A stretch of DNA of 64,000 nucleotides from positions 62,001 through 126,000 of the forward strand of contig JAXLYO010000015.1 of assembly GCA_046351415.1 (NCBI GenBank), written 5' to 3'. Below are positions 1 to 9,235 of the stretch, piece by piece; positions within the stretch are counted from its first letter, which is position 1, and each line of letters begins with the position of its first letter. Source of the DNA: JABFRG01 sp046351415 (GTDB lineage Bacteria > Myxococcota_A > Polyangia > Polyangiales > Polyangiaceae). Made by a program: the position numbers and the translations under genes. The notes under the pieces are model-generated. The model was not told the DNA's origin. It saw nothing but the letters and a program-made list of their open reading frames with translations, and did not search any database.

Positions 1-1
1 G

Positions 2-178
2 GCGCTCGGCGTCAAACCCGAGCAGCTCGTGGCCGCAACGGTCGGTCCGTTCGACCCAACGCCTTCCGACCGCAACACGCCGCAAACGCTCGGGAAGCAC
101 GCCATCGAGCTCACGCTCCAGCCGAGTGCGGAAGATGCGGTCAGCGCACCGGAGAAGCCGGCGCCGCCGTCGAAGTAG
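2..178 (+). CDS. OmpA/MotB-like protein, C-terminal end (partial)
   Basis: Only the last 58 residues lie in the window. The reading frame is open from the left edge and stops at TAG 176-178. The segment LGVKPEQLVAATVGPFDP followed by a Ser-Asp-Asn-Thr stretch and then HAIELTLQP resembles the end of an OmpA-type peptidoglycan-binding domain, where the usual NRRIEI motif is replaced here by KHAIEL. A short Pro/Ala/Lys tail follows. The gene converges with tolB and their 3' ends overlap by 38 bases. The family call rests on this fragment alone, so it is tentative; the rest of the protein would settle it. Confidence 0.55.
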   Translation, partial: ALGVKPEQLVAATVGPFDPTPSDRNTPQTLGKHAIELTLQPSAEDAVSAPEKPAPPSK

Positions 179-1586
179 ACGCGGGCGCGGGTGCCGGTGC
201 CGCCGTCGAAGTGGCCTGCGGCTCTTCGAGGTGCCTTCGATCCCACTGAAGGGACTCGCCGAGCTCGTTCGACACTTTCTTGGCGAGCCAGGGCCGGGCC
301 ACTGGCATCAGGTAGAGTCCGCTGCCGGCGCCCGTTTTGGTGCTGGAGAAGAATGCGATGAGCCGTCCATCGGGGCTACACGCAGGAAAACTGTTGGATC
401 CTTGCCGTTGCGTGAGCCGACGAATGCTCCCACCCTTGCTATCCATGGCGATGATGTCTGCGCCGCCGCTCACCTGAACCGTGAAGAGGACGAGCAAGCC
501 CTCGGGGGTGTCGCAGAAGACCGGGGAGCTCGCCATGAAACCCGCCGGCGAAATGGGCTTGCCGTCGACGTAGACCCGCTGAACCGGGGAACCACCGGCA
601 TATGCCAGCTTGCCGAGCGGTCCGAACGTCGGATGGTTGGCGAATGGAGCTGCGGGCGTCTGTTTCAACACACCCTTTTCGGCGAGCCAAAGCGACGACG
701 TACCTTCGCTCATCACGGTGAGTGCAGCCTTCGTTTGGTCCGAAGAGAACGCGAGTCCGAGCACAGAACCCGGTAGCGTGAACGGGAACGTGAGGCCCTT
801 CTCCGTCGCTGCCACACGGAAAGGGGCATAGTTGGCGCTCATCGCATAGAACAGGTGCCCGCCTGGTCCGAACGTGGGCGAAAGGATCGTGACGCCTTTG
901 GGGCTCTCGCTGTGAAGGTCGAAGCCGTCTGCGTCGAGCACGTATGCGGTGCGCCAGTCACCTACGCGCGCCGCGTAAGCGAGGTTGCTCGAGAAGCCCC
1001 CGATGCGACCGGTCAACGCTCCGAGAAGGGCGTCGACGAGCTTGTGAACCGTGGGACGCAGATGGTCGGTGTCGCCGACGAGAGCCGTACGGTAGGCGGG
1101 AGCCACCGGTGCAGATGGTTCTGGTGCCCCCGCCTTTGGCGCAAGAAAAGCTTCCATGACGAGCTTCGTCTTGGCGCCCTCCGTTTCGGCGTACGTTCGA
1201 ACAATGTATTCTGCACCGATAGCCCCGAAGGCCGCAAGGTCTGGTGTGAGCGTGCGACTGAAGGGGCCGGGGGGCGACATCTTCATGTCGAGAACGTTGA
1301 ATTGCCCGGAGAGCTCGAGGTCTCTCCGCACGACCATGTTGAGCAAGTTGTCGGGCACGCTCACCGAGGGGAGCGGAACGATGGCGAGTTTTGGAAGCGG
1401 CGGAAGGACGCGTCCACCGGAGCCGTCGACTTCGACCGTCCCGAGCACCGACTCGTCCGGCGGCGAGGCGGCGCCCGGGGAGGCGCTTCCGCTGCTTGAG
1501 GGGCTGCCCTGGGCTCCAGCGTCCGCGACCAATGCAAGCGCGCCGAGAAGGAGGAGAGGCGCGAGTGCGCGCGAAGGAAAAGTCAT
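141..1586 (-). CDS. tolB: TolB, periplasmic beta-propeller of Tol-Pal
   Basis: A 481-residue periplasmic protein. Residues 1-24 form a signal peptide (hydrophobic LLLLGALALV core, cleavage expected near DAGA-Q). An N-terminal alpha/beta domain (about 60-200) is followed by a WD40-like six-bladed propeller with recurring SPDG and SSD-type turns (for example SPDGRLIAFFSS), ending in an Ala/Pro-rich tail. TolB links Pal to the inner-membrane TolQRA complex and supports outer-membrane constriction at division. The ATG at 1586 is chosen because it starts the signal peptide and overlaps the stop of the upstream tolA/TonB gene as ATGA; a longer open frame upstream lies inside that gene. Last gene of the operon. 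Confidence 0.9.
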   Translation of the reverse strand: MTFPSRALAPLLLLGALALVADAGAQGSPSSSGSASPGAASPPDESVLGTVEVDGSGGRVLPPLPKLAIVPLPSVSVPDNLLNMVVRRDLELSGQFNVLDMKMSPPGPFSRTLTPDLAAFGAIGAEYIVRTYAETEGAKTKLVMEAFLAPKAGAPEPSAPVAPAYRTALVGDTDHLRPTVHKLVDALLGALTGRIGGFSSNLAYAARVGDWRTAYVLDADGFDLHSESPKGVTILSPTFGPGGHLFYAMSANYAPFRVAATEKGLTFPFTLPGSVLGLAFSSDQTKAALTVMSEGTSSLWLAEKGVLKQTPAAPFANHPTFGPLGKLAYAGGSPVQRVYVDGKPISPAGFMASSPVFCDTPEGLLVLFTVQVSGGADIIAMDSKGGSIRRLTQRQGSNSFPACSPDGRLIAFFSSTKTGAGSGLYLMPVARPWLAKKVSNELGESLQWDRRHLEEPQATSTAAPAPAPASTSTAAPASPVR

Positions 1587-2407
1587 GAGCACTGTCCTGG
1601 ATTGGTGCAACGGAAGGAGACCGGCAGGGATTTGCCGAGCATTTCGGGGTAGAGCGGCGGCGGGGCCGGAACTTCGACGCCGCTCGATTGGATCGACTGT
1701 AGTGTCGTGCGTACTTCGTCGTCGAACGTCGCGTTGCCGCTCGTCTTCGTGATGGAGAAGCCTGTCACGTGTCGCTCGGGGCCGATCGTGACGATCGCAG
1801 AAGCGCTCAACGTCTTCAGCGTCTCGAAAGGGACTTTGCCGCGGATCGCAAATCGCGACGCAAACCATGCGGCCAACTGCGCGCGGTACATGTCAGCCGC
1901 GCGCGCTTTCAGAGGGTCGGCCTCGGTACCGCTCGCGACACCTTCTGGAGCCCCGAGTACGGTCGAGGCGGGCGCACCAGAACCGGAAGAAGCAGACGTC
2001 GCAGGATCGGGAGACGTCGATGGGCCCGAAGACGCATCATTCGTCGCCAGTGCCATTCCCGCGTCGAGACTGCGGTTGTTCGTCGAGTTCGCGTTCGTCG
2101 AAGGTTGCGCGTGTTCACCCGACTTGTCGGGCGCGCCCCCGCCGGGCGCCTTCTCGGCGGGCTTCGAGCGTTCCCACCTGGAAGGGAGTTTGGCAGGCGT
2201 TTTGCTGCCAAGCCTCAGGAGTGGAACGGGAGTGATGGCGACGGCAATGGGATGAGCGTTTTCGTCCGAAACGTCTGCTTCGACCGGGTCGGGTGGGGGG
2301 AGCAAGAATACGCCAGCGATGGAGAGCTGCGCGGCCGCCGCGACGACGGCGGCGCCGACGATTTCCCTGGCCCTGAACGAGGCTCCGCCGCGAGCAAGCG
2401 CGCTCAA
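1583..2407 (-). CDS. TolA/TonB-type energy-transducing protein
   Basis: A 274-residue protein with one N-terminal membrane helix (about 15-37), a long Pro/Ser/Ala-rich periplasmic linker (about 60-165) and a C-terminal domain whose VTIGPERHVTGFSITKTSG strand-turn and FDDEVRTTLQS helix match the TonB C-terminal fold. Its place between tolR and tolB argues that it serves as TolA, carrying proton-motive force from TolQ-TolR to TolB-Pal, although by sequence it is closer to TonB. It overlaps tolR (ATGA, 2404-2407) and tolB (ATGA, 1583-1586), so translation of the three is probably coupled. The symbol is left open because TolA and TonB cannot be separated from sequence alone. Confidence 0.85.
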   Translation of the reverse strand: MSALARGGASFRAREIVGAAVVAAAAQLSIAGVFLLPPPDPVEADVSDENAHPIAVAITPVPLLRLGSKTPAKLPSRWERSKPAEKAPGGGAPDKSGEHAQPSTNANSTNNRSLDAGMALATNDASSGPSTSPDPATSASSGSGAPASTVLGAPEGVASGTEADPLKARAADMYRAQLAAWFASRFAIRGKVPFETLKTLSASAIVTIGPERHVTGFSITKTSGNATFDDEVRTTLQSIQSSGVEVPAPPPLYPEMLGKSLPVSFRCTNPGQCS

Positions 2408-2832
2408 CGCCCTTTCTCCTCCGGGTCGACGAGGAGATTCAGAGAAGTGACCCCTGCGGCGCGTGCGGCCGCAACGGCCCGCGCAACGACGCCATAGCGA
2501 GCGTCCTTGTCCGCTTGGATGTAGAGCTCGTGGTCGGCTTGAATGCGCTTGTGCGTTTCGAGCACGGTTTCGAGGTTCGCGGTCACGTCCTTCTCTTCGA
2601 AGACGATGCGCTCGTCCTTCGAAATGGAGAGGACGAGCTTCGCGTCTTTGATGGGGGTGTTGGTGGCCGTGACCTCGGGCAAGTCGACGTGCAACCCGGT
2701 CGCAAGGAGCGGCGCTGTGACGATGAAGACGATGAGAAGCACGAGCATGACGTCGACGAGTGGCGTCACGTTGATGTCGCGAAAGCCACCACCACCATCG
2801 CCGCTGCCGTGCTTCGTTCCAGAGAGAGCCAT
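2404..2832 (-). CDS. tolR: TolR/ExbD biopolymer transport protein
   Basis: A 142-residue ExbD/TolR family protein, the usual length. A Gly-rich start is followed by the family signature DINVTPLVDVMLVLLIVFIV, in which the Asp inside the single membrane helix (about 19-42) is the proton-path residue. The rest is the periplasmic domain (about 60-135) with YIQADKDARYG. It works with TolQ as the stator of a proton-driven motor at the inner membrane. It starts 10 bases after tolQ and overlaps the downstream TolA/TonB gene by 4 bases. Confidence 0.93.
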   Translation of the reverse strand: MALSGTKHGSGDGGGGFRDINVTPLVDVMLVLLIVFIVTAPLLATGLHVDLPEVTATNTPIKDAKLVLSISKDERIVFEEKDVTANLETVLETHKRIQADHELYIQADKDARYGVVARAVAAARAAGVTSLNLLVDPEEKGR

Positions 2833-2842
2833 GATGCCGTGC

Positions 2843-3538
2843 TCAGTTCCGGCCGCTCTTCAGCGGGAAGACGACTTCCGGTGTCGTGGGACGCTCGCTC
2901 TCGGCAAGGAGGGCCACCCATTCTGCCGCGGAGGCTTCGAGCGCCACGGAGAAGTCACTGATGCGCTTTTCGACCGCGTTGTAGAAGACGACCGCCGGAA
3001 TGGCGACCGCGAGCCCGATGGCCGTCGTCACGAGCGCTTCACCGATGGCAGGGGCCACGACGGGCAAGCTCGCGGACTTGGCCGCGCCGATCCGGACGAA
3101 GGCATCCATGATGCCGTAGACCGTACCGAAGAGGCCGACGAAGGGCGCAGCAGATGCAATCGAGCCGAGAGGCGAAAGAAGGCTCCGTGCCTTTTTTCGC
3201 TCTTCGACGATGACTCTGTCAGCGGCGGCACGCAGCCGTTCGATGTTTGAGGTCCGCCGTGTCTCGAGTTCTCGAATGACCCGAGCACCGGACCCGTCGC
3301 GCTCACGCGCAGCCGCCATGAAAAGCTGAGAGGCGTCTTCGGCGAGGCGCGTTTGCCCTTCGAAGCGCACCTCGTTCGAACGCATGCGCGCGAGCTGCGC
3401 GAATTTGAGTGCTGCGATGACCCACACGGCGATCGACGACAGCAAGAGTATGCCCACGGTGAACTTCACCGGCCACGAGGCGTGGACGAGGAGGTCGACG
3501 AGGTTGAGCTCGATCTTCGTTTCGGGAGTTGCCGCCAT
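2843..3538 (-). CDS. tolQ: TolQ/ExbB proton channel protein
   Basis: A 231-residue MotA/TolQ/ExbB family membrane protein with the expected three helices: one near residues 24-46 and two in the second half around the conserved GLFGTVYGIMDAF and TAIGLAVAIPAVVFYN segments. It forms the inner-membrane motor with TolR. ATG at 3538 is preceded by the pal gene 89 bases upstream; the gap holds a short duplicated sequence. The family and operon position make the call secure. Confidence 0.93.
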   Translation of the reverse strand: MAATPETKIELNLVDLLVHASWPVKFTVGILLLSSIAVWVIAALKFAQLARMRSNEVRFEGQTRLAEDASQLFMAAARERDGSGARVIRELETRRTSNIERLRAAADRVIVEERKKARSLLSPLGSIASAAPFVGLFGTVYGIMDAFVRIGAAKSASLPVVAPAIGEALVTTAIGLAVAIPAVVFYNAVEKRISDFSVALEASAAEWVALLAESERPTTPEVVFPLKSGRN

Positions 3539-3579
3539 GGGGCCACCTTAGCATGGGGTAGGCGCTCGCTTCACTTGAG

Positions 3580-3628
3580 GCATGCGTTCCGCGTTCGCTT
3601 GTTCGGACGCATGCGTTCCGCGTTCGCT
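3580..3628. repeat. Two 20-bp direct copies beside the pal stop codon
   Basis: The 20-base unit gcatgcgttccgcgttcgct occurs at 3580-3599 and again at 3609-3628, a 29-base period. The second copy runs into the pal stop codon (3628-3630 on the minus strand). The flanks differ, so this is a short local duplication in the pal-tolQ spacer, not part of a longer repeat. No function is evident. Confidence 0.85.
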
Positions 3629-4191
3629 CAGGGCGCAAGGAGGAGGTCGACACGGCGGTCTTTGCCCCAGCCGGCTTCGTCGGTGCCGGTCGCGTCCATC
3701 GCGCCACGGCTCGTCGATTGGACCTTGCCCTTCTCGACGCCCTTCTTCACGAGGTAGGTGCCCACGCCATCGGCTCGAGATTGCCCGAGCGTCATGTTGT
3801 ACTCGCTCGCCCCGCGCGGATCTGCGTGCCCGACGAGGCTGAGACCTCGGCCTTTGAGCGGCCCCGTGGTGAAGCACGTGGCGACGAGGTCGAGCACGCG
3901 TGCATCTTCGGCGCGTACGTTGGCCGAATCGAATGCGAAGTACGCGTCCGCTTCCGAGATGCCGCACGCCTTCACGATCTCGGGGGAGATGTGGACACCC
4001 GCCGCGGAGGGGGTGTTCGGCGTCGGGGGAGGGGGAGTCGCAGCTGCGGTCGTTGTCGTCGGTTCCTTCTTGGCTTGCGGCGTGACGGGCGGTGGTTTGT
4101 CTCCACCACACGCAGCGACGTTCGCGAGAACGACGATTGCCACGAAGCCTGTAAACGAGAGCTGCTCTTTGAGCGTGGAAGAGTTTTTCAT
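3628..4191 (-). CDS. pal: Pal, peptidoglycan-associated lipoprotein
   Basis: A 187-residue outer-membrane lipoprotein. The start at ATG 4191 gives a lipoprotein signal ending in NVAAC with Cys28 as the lipidated residue, and an AAGGA-type ribosome site lies about 11 bases upstream; an in-frame ATG at 4224 is less likely. A Pro/Thr-rich spacer leads to an OmpA domain (about 80-187) with YFAFDSANV, GHADPRG, NMTLGQSRAD and a final DRRVDLLLAP. Pal anchors the outer membrane to peptidoglycan and binds TolB. Unlike the common tolQRAB-pal order, pal here is the first gene of the operon. Confidence 0.92.
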   Translation of the reverse strand: MKNSSTLKEQLSFTGFVAIVVLANVAACGGDKPPPVTPQAKKEPTTTTAAATPPPPTPNTPSAAGVHISPEIVKACGISEADAYFAFDSANVRAEDARVLDLVATCFTTGPLKGRGLSLVGHADPRGASEYNMTLGQSRADGVGTYLVKKGVEKGKVQSTSRGAMDATGTDEAGWGKDRRVDLLLAP

Positions 4192-4249
4192 GAGAGTACG
4201 GATCCTTTTAGGCGTCGCATCCATTCAAGGCAACGCTCCCGCGCCGTCG

Positions 4250-5059
4250 TCATGGCCTTTCTGGCAATAGCTTTCGCCGATGGTAGCTCGGCTTCAGAAA
4301 GCGCAAAACGGCCTTCGGGACCGTCATCCACGCAAGACGAGCGCCATTTTTCGTGTTCGACAGAACCGCATCGGCCAAGAAAGGCGCGACGACATCGGTG
4401 CGATCTGCAATGAATTGGAAAATGCGTCGTGCCCGCGTCCAGTTCTCGGGGTCACCCTCGGCGTACACTCGGAGCAACAAATCGGTCACGACGACACCCG
4501 GGCTCAGTGCGCCGACGATCACGGGCGTGCCCTTGCATTCGTCCGCGAGTGACTTCGTCAGATAGCGCACCGCAGCCTTCGTCGCACCGTACGTCGACAT
4601 CCCTGGCTGACGACTTCCGTCGCTCCCGAAGCCTTCCATGTTGTAGAGCGCTCCGAACCCTTGTTCGAGCATGGCTGTCAATGCGACATGGGAGCCGAGC
4701 ATGGTCCCCATCAGGTTCGTCTCGACGACACTCGCAAGGGTCCTGGTAGACTGGCGAATGAACGGCACCTGTGGGTTCGTCGTTCCTGCATTGTTGATCC
4801 AAATGTCGACGCGTCCGAAACGCTGAATCGCATGCTTCCACAGCGCGCGGATGTCTGCTTCCGAAGAGACGTCGCCCGAAAGACCGCTCACGCGATCCGC
4901 GTCCTTCTCGCCGAGAGCGGTGCGAGCGGCATCCAGCGCGCCCTCGTCTCGCCCCGAGAGGGTGACGGCGCAGCCACGTGCGAGAAAGCTTCCGGCCATG
5001 GCAAGGCCAAGGCCCCTCGTCGAGCCGGTAATGACGACGCTTTTCGAAAAGGCGCTCAC
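4250..5059 (-). CDS. SDR-family oxidoreductase
   Basis: A 269-residue short-chain dehydrogenase/reductase. The NAD(P)-binding motif TGSTRGLG is at residues 11-18, followed by an Asn-Asn-Ala-Gly motif (INNAGTTNP) and the catalytic YGATK. The GTG start at 5059 is chosen because it overlaps the stop of the upstream DUF2071 gene (GTGA) and directly begins the Rossmann fold; a longer in-frame extension to 5242 would run through that gene. The substrate is unknown. Last gene of a three-gene overlapping operon. Confidence 0.88.
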   Translation of the reverse strand: MSAFSKSVVITGSTRGLGLAMAGSFLARGCAVTLSGRDEGALDAARTALGEKDADRVSGLSGDVSSEADIRALWKHAIQRFGRVDIWINNAGTTNPQVPFIRQSTRTLASVVETNLMGTMLGSHVALTAMLEQGFGALYNMEGFGSDGSRQPGMSTYGATKAAVRYLTKSLADECKGTPVIVGALSPGVVVTDLLLRVYAEGDPENWTRARRIFQFIADRTDVVAPFLADAVLSNTKNGARLAWMTVPKAVLRFLKPSYHRRKLLPERP

Positions 5060-6102
5060 TGCGACACGCGTTCTCGGCGGAGTGGGCGCCACCGGTAGCC
5101 GCACGGATTGGGGATGTGGAGCACGGAATCGAGTCGCGTCTTTCCGAGCGGCCCATGGTCCATCCACGGGACCGACACTTCCTTCGGTGTCACGAACGTC
5201 GCTCGCCACGGGTCGCGATCGATCGTCAGCACATAGATCCATCCGTCACGGTCATCGTGGTCGACGCCGAAAGCGTCGTAGCAATCGACGAGCGCGTGCA
5301 AGAGGCGCTCTCGCGAAGTCCACACGGAGCCTGCAGGCGCTCGTGAAAGCGGGCGCACGTCGAACGTCGCTCGGACGCTCCCGGACTTGTTCTTCGCGTC
5401 GCTCGGATCGATGGAGAGCGCAAGCGTGTCGCCCTTTCGCGAAAGAGAGATGTGCGCGCCTTCGAAGTCGTGGAACTTGAACTCGACCAGTGCGTTTCCA
5501 ACCGCTCGCATGACTGCATGATCGGTTTCGCTTCGAAGAAAGTACCCTCCGCGCCTCGTGCCGTGGTGGCCCCGGTAGGCGACGGCCGCGCGGTACGATA
5601 CCTGATGGAAGTTGACGCCGAAGAGTGCCGGCATTCCCTGCGGACGCATGTCGCGCAAGCGTGAGACCAAGAGCTGAACCCATGCCGACCCTTCGTGGAC
5701 TTCGGGTTCGAGCGGCTTCGGCAAGAGAGCCGCGAGCCGTTCCGGGTCGACGGCATAGTTGAGAGATACTGCGTCGAGCCAATGGGTCTGCACCGTCGTG
5801 AGCCAAGGCAACGACGGGCATTCTTCCATGCCGGGCGTGCTCGGAGAGGGGTCCATGGCTCGCTCGATCTGCGCGTGGACGTCGAGAAGGGCACGCGCGC
5901 CTTCATCGGTCAGAACGAAGACGCGTTCGTGTGTGGCAACCTCTCGCTTTTCCAGCAGCGTTTCGCATGCGGCGAGAGCTTTCGTAGCGGCCACACCTGC
6001 TTCGGAAAGGGTCGCGACGAGCACGTCTGGCCGGAGACCTTGTGGAGCTCCGGTAAGGGCCGCGAGGACCGCGATCTCTTCGAGGCTGCGTTTGCGGTTC
6101 AT
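5056..6102 (-). CDS. DUF2071 (YqjF-like) protein with N-terminal helical extension
   Basis: A 348-residue cytoplasmic protein. Residues from about 105 match the DUF2071/YqjF family: THWLDAVSLNYAVDPERLAA, a LLPKPLEPEVHEGSAWV segment and a conserved FHQVSYR strand. The first ~95 residues are extra and look like a winged-helix-like region (LEEIAVLAALTG, then LTDEGARALLD); this is a visual impression. The biochemical role of DUF2071 is not known. The gene overlaps both neighbours by four bases, so it is probably co-translated with the membrane protein and the SDR. Confidence 0.8.
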   Translation of the reverse strand: MNRKRSLEEIAVLAALTGAPQGLRPDVLVATLSEAGVAATKALAACETLLEKREVATHERVFVLTDEGARALLDVHAQIERAMDPSPSTPGMEECPSLPWLTTVQTHWLDAVSLNYAVDPERLAALLPKPLEPEVHEGSAWVQLLVSRLRDMRPQGMPALFGVNFHQVSYRAAVAYRGHHGTRRGGYFLRSETDHAVMRAVGNALVEFKFHDFEGAHISLSRKGDTLALSIDPSDAKNKSGSVRATFDVRPLSRAPAGSVWTSRERLLHALVDCYDAFGVDHDDRDGWIYVLTIDRDPWRATFVTPKEVSVPWMDHGPLGKTRLDSVLHIPNPCGYRWRPLRRERVSQ

Positions 6103-6698
6103 GGGGAAGCGGCGCGGCGGAGACGAAGTTTCGCTCGATGGAGAAGCGCGCCGCCCGTGCCTTGCGTGAGCGCCCAGATCACCGCGAAGATCGCGAACTG
6201 TTCCTTGGGCCGTAGCGCGAGCACGATGGCCATGAGCGCCCAGAGCAGCGCTGGCATGTACCAGCCCTTACCCATGATGGATCCCATGATCGAGAACGTC
6301 ATGGCCGTGAGAATGCTCGCCACCGCAGGCATGAAGAGCATGACTTGGATGCCAAGCAAGTAGTTCACGAGCGCCGTCAGCGCCATGCCGAGAACGAACG
6401 TGTTCCAGATGGCGAGCGTCTGACGATCGATGAACGACGGCGCCCCTTCCGTCTTGCCCTTCAAGAAGACGATGAAGAGGCCATTCAGCATGAAGACCGC
6501 GGACCAAAGAAGGACGTAGGGGCGCGGCTCGAAATAGCCGCGCGTCATGAGCACGTGCGTCGAATAGAACCCGGTCCCGTTGGTGACGGCGGAGCACATC
6601 CAGATGAGCCCCCAATTCTGGAGCGCGGTGTCGTCGCGTGTCTTCGACGCGAGTTTGCGAAGCATCGCCAGCGCGTCTTCGGCTTCTTCCCGGTCCAT
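6099..6698 (-). CDS. Integral membrane protein of unknown function
   Basis: A 199-residue protein with an acidic cytoplasmic start (MDREEAEDALAMLRKLAS) and about five or six hydrophobic helices, for example PYVLLWSAVFMLNGLFIVFL, TFVLGMALTALVNYLLGIQV and WALMAIVLAL. No catalytic motif is recognised. It is the first gene of the operon with the DUF2071 protein and the SDR (ATGA overlap at 6099-6102), so the three probably act together. The 114 bases upstream, up to the trmO-like stop, should hold the promoter. Confidence 0.75.
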   Translation of the reverse strand: MDREEAEDALAMLRKLASKTRDDTALQNWGLIWMCSAVTNGTGFYSTHVLMTRGYFEPRPYVLLWSAVFMLNGLFIVFLKGKTEGAPSFIDRQTLAIWNTFVLGMALTALVNYLLGIQVMLFMPAVASILTAMTFSIMGSIMGKGWYMPALLWALMAIVLALRPKEQFAIFAVIWALTQGTGGALLHRAKLRLRRAASP

Positions 6699-6812
6699 GG
6701 CCTCGCGGGCGATGATAGCCGAATCGCACGAGGAGCGTCATGCGCTTGTTCCTGCACGAAGTCCGACCATCGGAAGGCTGTGCGCTGTCCCCCAATCATC
6801 TACGGACAGCCC

Positions 6813-7394
6813 CTAGGTCTTCGGTTCGGGCGGCCGCTTCGCGACCTGGAGCGCATCGCGCGGAATGCTGTCGATCCAGCCGGCTTTCGCGTCGGGGAAC
6901 GCGTCGGCATACGGGATGTACGGCTTGATGTCCAAGATGGGGGTACCGTCGAGAAGATCGATACCACGTACGTGCAACATGCACCCTTCGACGCGGACGA
7001 GACGAGCTGCGGAGAGTCCAATCGGGTTCGGCCGGTCTGGCGAGCGCGTCGCGAACACTCCTCTGCGTTCACGCGTGCCGCGCGGTGGACGGACCATGGG
7101 TGACCAGCCGCCGCCGCGATCGAGATAGCTGAGGATCCAGATTCGCTCGACGCCCACCAAATCACGAAGGGCCTCTTCCGGTACGATCGCGGGGTCTAGC
7201 TGGAGTACCGCCTCTGCATCCGAGTCTACCGCCGACGCTTGTTGCGGAGTGCCGAAGCGCCGTGCGTAGGGCGACCGCACCCATCCGATGGGCGAGAACG
7301 TGATGGGGGGCTGGGGATGGGACGGGGGCTGCACGCGATACTCAGGGCAGAAATAGCATGGGGCGCACTTTTCGACGGGGCGGAAAACTGCCAT
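6813..7394 (-). CDS. TrmO/TsaA-like tRNA-t6A37 methyltransferase
   Basis: UPF0066/TsaA family. The core contains SPIGWVRSPYA, VERIWILSYLDRG, the family signature TRSPDRPNPIGLSAARLV, and LLDGTPILDIKPYIPYADA. The family uses S-adenosylmethionine to methylate N6 of t6A37 in tRNA; some members have other roles. From ATG 7394 the protein has 193 residues and begins with a CxxCxxC segment (CAPCYFCPEYR). A GTG at 7334 would give 173 residues and leave room for a divergent promoter. Neither start has a clear ribosome site, so the N-terminus is uncertain. It diverges from mutA, only 9 bases away if the ATG is used. Confidence 0.8.
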   Translation of the reverse strand: MAVFRPVEKCAPCYFCPEYRVQPPSHPQPPITFSPIGWVRSPYARRFGTPQQASAVDSDAEAVLQLDPAIVPEEALRDLVGVERIWILSYLDRGGGWSPMVRPPRGTRERRGVFATRSPDRPNPIGLSAARLVRVEGCMLHVRGIDLLDGTPILDIKPYIPYADAFPDAKAGWIDSIPRDALQVAKRPPEPKT

Positions 7395-7403
7395 AACAGC
7401 CGC

Positions 7404-9235
7404 ATGGAAGTGGACCCGCGGGACCTCGAGAACACCCTTTCGCACTGGCGTGCCGAAGTGGCGAAGGTATTGCGAAAGATGGGGAAGCTCGCGCCGGACG
7501 ACGCGCGTCCCGATCCGGAGCAGCTCATCGCCACGCGGACCTACGACGGCATCGTGGTCGAGCCCCTGTACACGACCGCGCACGCATCGACGGAGCTCGC
7601 TTCGGGTACCAAGCCGGCGCGCCAGGTCGAACTCGGCTGGGACGTGAGAGCGCTCCACGAAGCGCTCGACCAAGCCGACCCATCGGCGGAGGCGTTGCTC
7701 GATCTGGAGAACGGCGCAAACTCCCTCTGGCTGCGGATGGGCGCCCAAGCGTTGCCGCTCGGTTCTCTCGGCAAGGTGCTCTCCAAGGTGCTGCTCGACC
7801 TCGCACCCGTCGCGCTCGATGCCGGAGAGCACGCGGTCGCCGCAGCAGAGGAGCTGTTCGCGGTGCACGAGGCTCGCGGGGTCGATCGAGGCGCGGTGCT
7901 CGGTAGCCTCGGGGCCGACCCATGGGGCCTGCTGGCGCGCAGCGGCCATGTCATCGACATGGGCGAAGTCGTCGCCCTCGCCGTGCGTGCGAGCGCACGC
8001 TATCCGAAGCTCTCCACCTTCACCGTCGACGCGACCGTGTACCACGATGCAGGCGCCTCGGACGCGCAGGAGCTAGGCTTCTCGCTCGCCATCGGGGTGG
8101 ATTACTTGCGGCACTTGACGAAGGCCGGCCTGGACGAGCGCGTCGCGGCTCGGCAACTCGAGTTTCGCTACGCTGCAACCGTCGATCAGTTCGGCACGCT
8201 CGCCAAGTTTCGGGCGGCGCGCATCGCTTGGGCGCGCGTCCTCTCGGCGTGCGGCATTGCTTCGGCGCCATCGCAAACGCAGCACGCGGTCACGTCGAGC
8301 GCCATGATGACGCAGCGTGACCCGTGGGTGAACATGCTGCGCACCACGGTTGCTGCGTTCGCCGCAGGCACCGCCGGCGCCACGGCCGTCACGGTGCTGC
8401 CGTTCGATCGCGCGATTGGCGTCTCCGATGCATTTGCGCGACGCATGGCTCGTGCATCTCAGGCGCTCCTTCTCGAGGAAGCCAATGTCGGACGCGTTCG
8501 TGATCCGGCTGGGGGGTCGTTCTACGTCGAAGCACTCACCCGCGACGTGGCGAACGCTGCATGGAACGTGTTCCGCGACATCGAGCGTGCCGGCGGATGG
8601 AAGGCTGCATGGGAGGCCGGGGCCGTCCGGAGCTCGATCGAGTCGCAGCGAGCTGCGCGTCAGAAGAACGTTGCGCGTCGCAAGGACCCTATCACGGGGG
8701 TCAGCGAGTTCCCCGACCTCCACGAGAAGAAGGTCGCTCGGCCGAGTGCGCCCGCCCCCGCCAAGGAGTCTTCTGCGCTACCCGAGGCGCGCCGTGCGGC
8801 TCCCTTCGAGGCTCTTCGCGATCGCTCCGACGCAGCGCTTGCGAAGAGCGGTGCACGTCCGTCCGTGTTCCTCGTGGCTCTGGGGACGATCGCCGCCCAC
8901 ACGGCACGTGCGACGTTCATTTCGAACCTCCTTCAGGCTGGTGGCATCGAGCCTCGGCTCTCGCCGCCCATTCACGACGAGGCGGCGTTGAAGTCGGCGC
9001 TCGCGCAGGCGGGGAAGGTACCCGTTGCGTGCATTTGCGGGACCGATGCCGCCTACAAGGAAAACGCATCGTGGCTCGTTCCGTCGCTACGCGCGAGCGG
9101 CGTTTCACACGTCATCCTCGCGGGGAAGAAGGACGCCCTCGAAGGAACGGGCGCCACGGTCGATGAATCGATTGCTGCGGGCTGCGACGCTCTTGCCGTC
9201 CTCGAACAACTGCTCACTCGGATCGAGGTGCCCTG

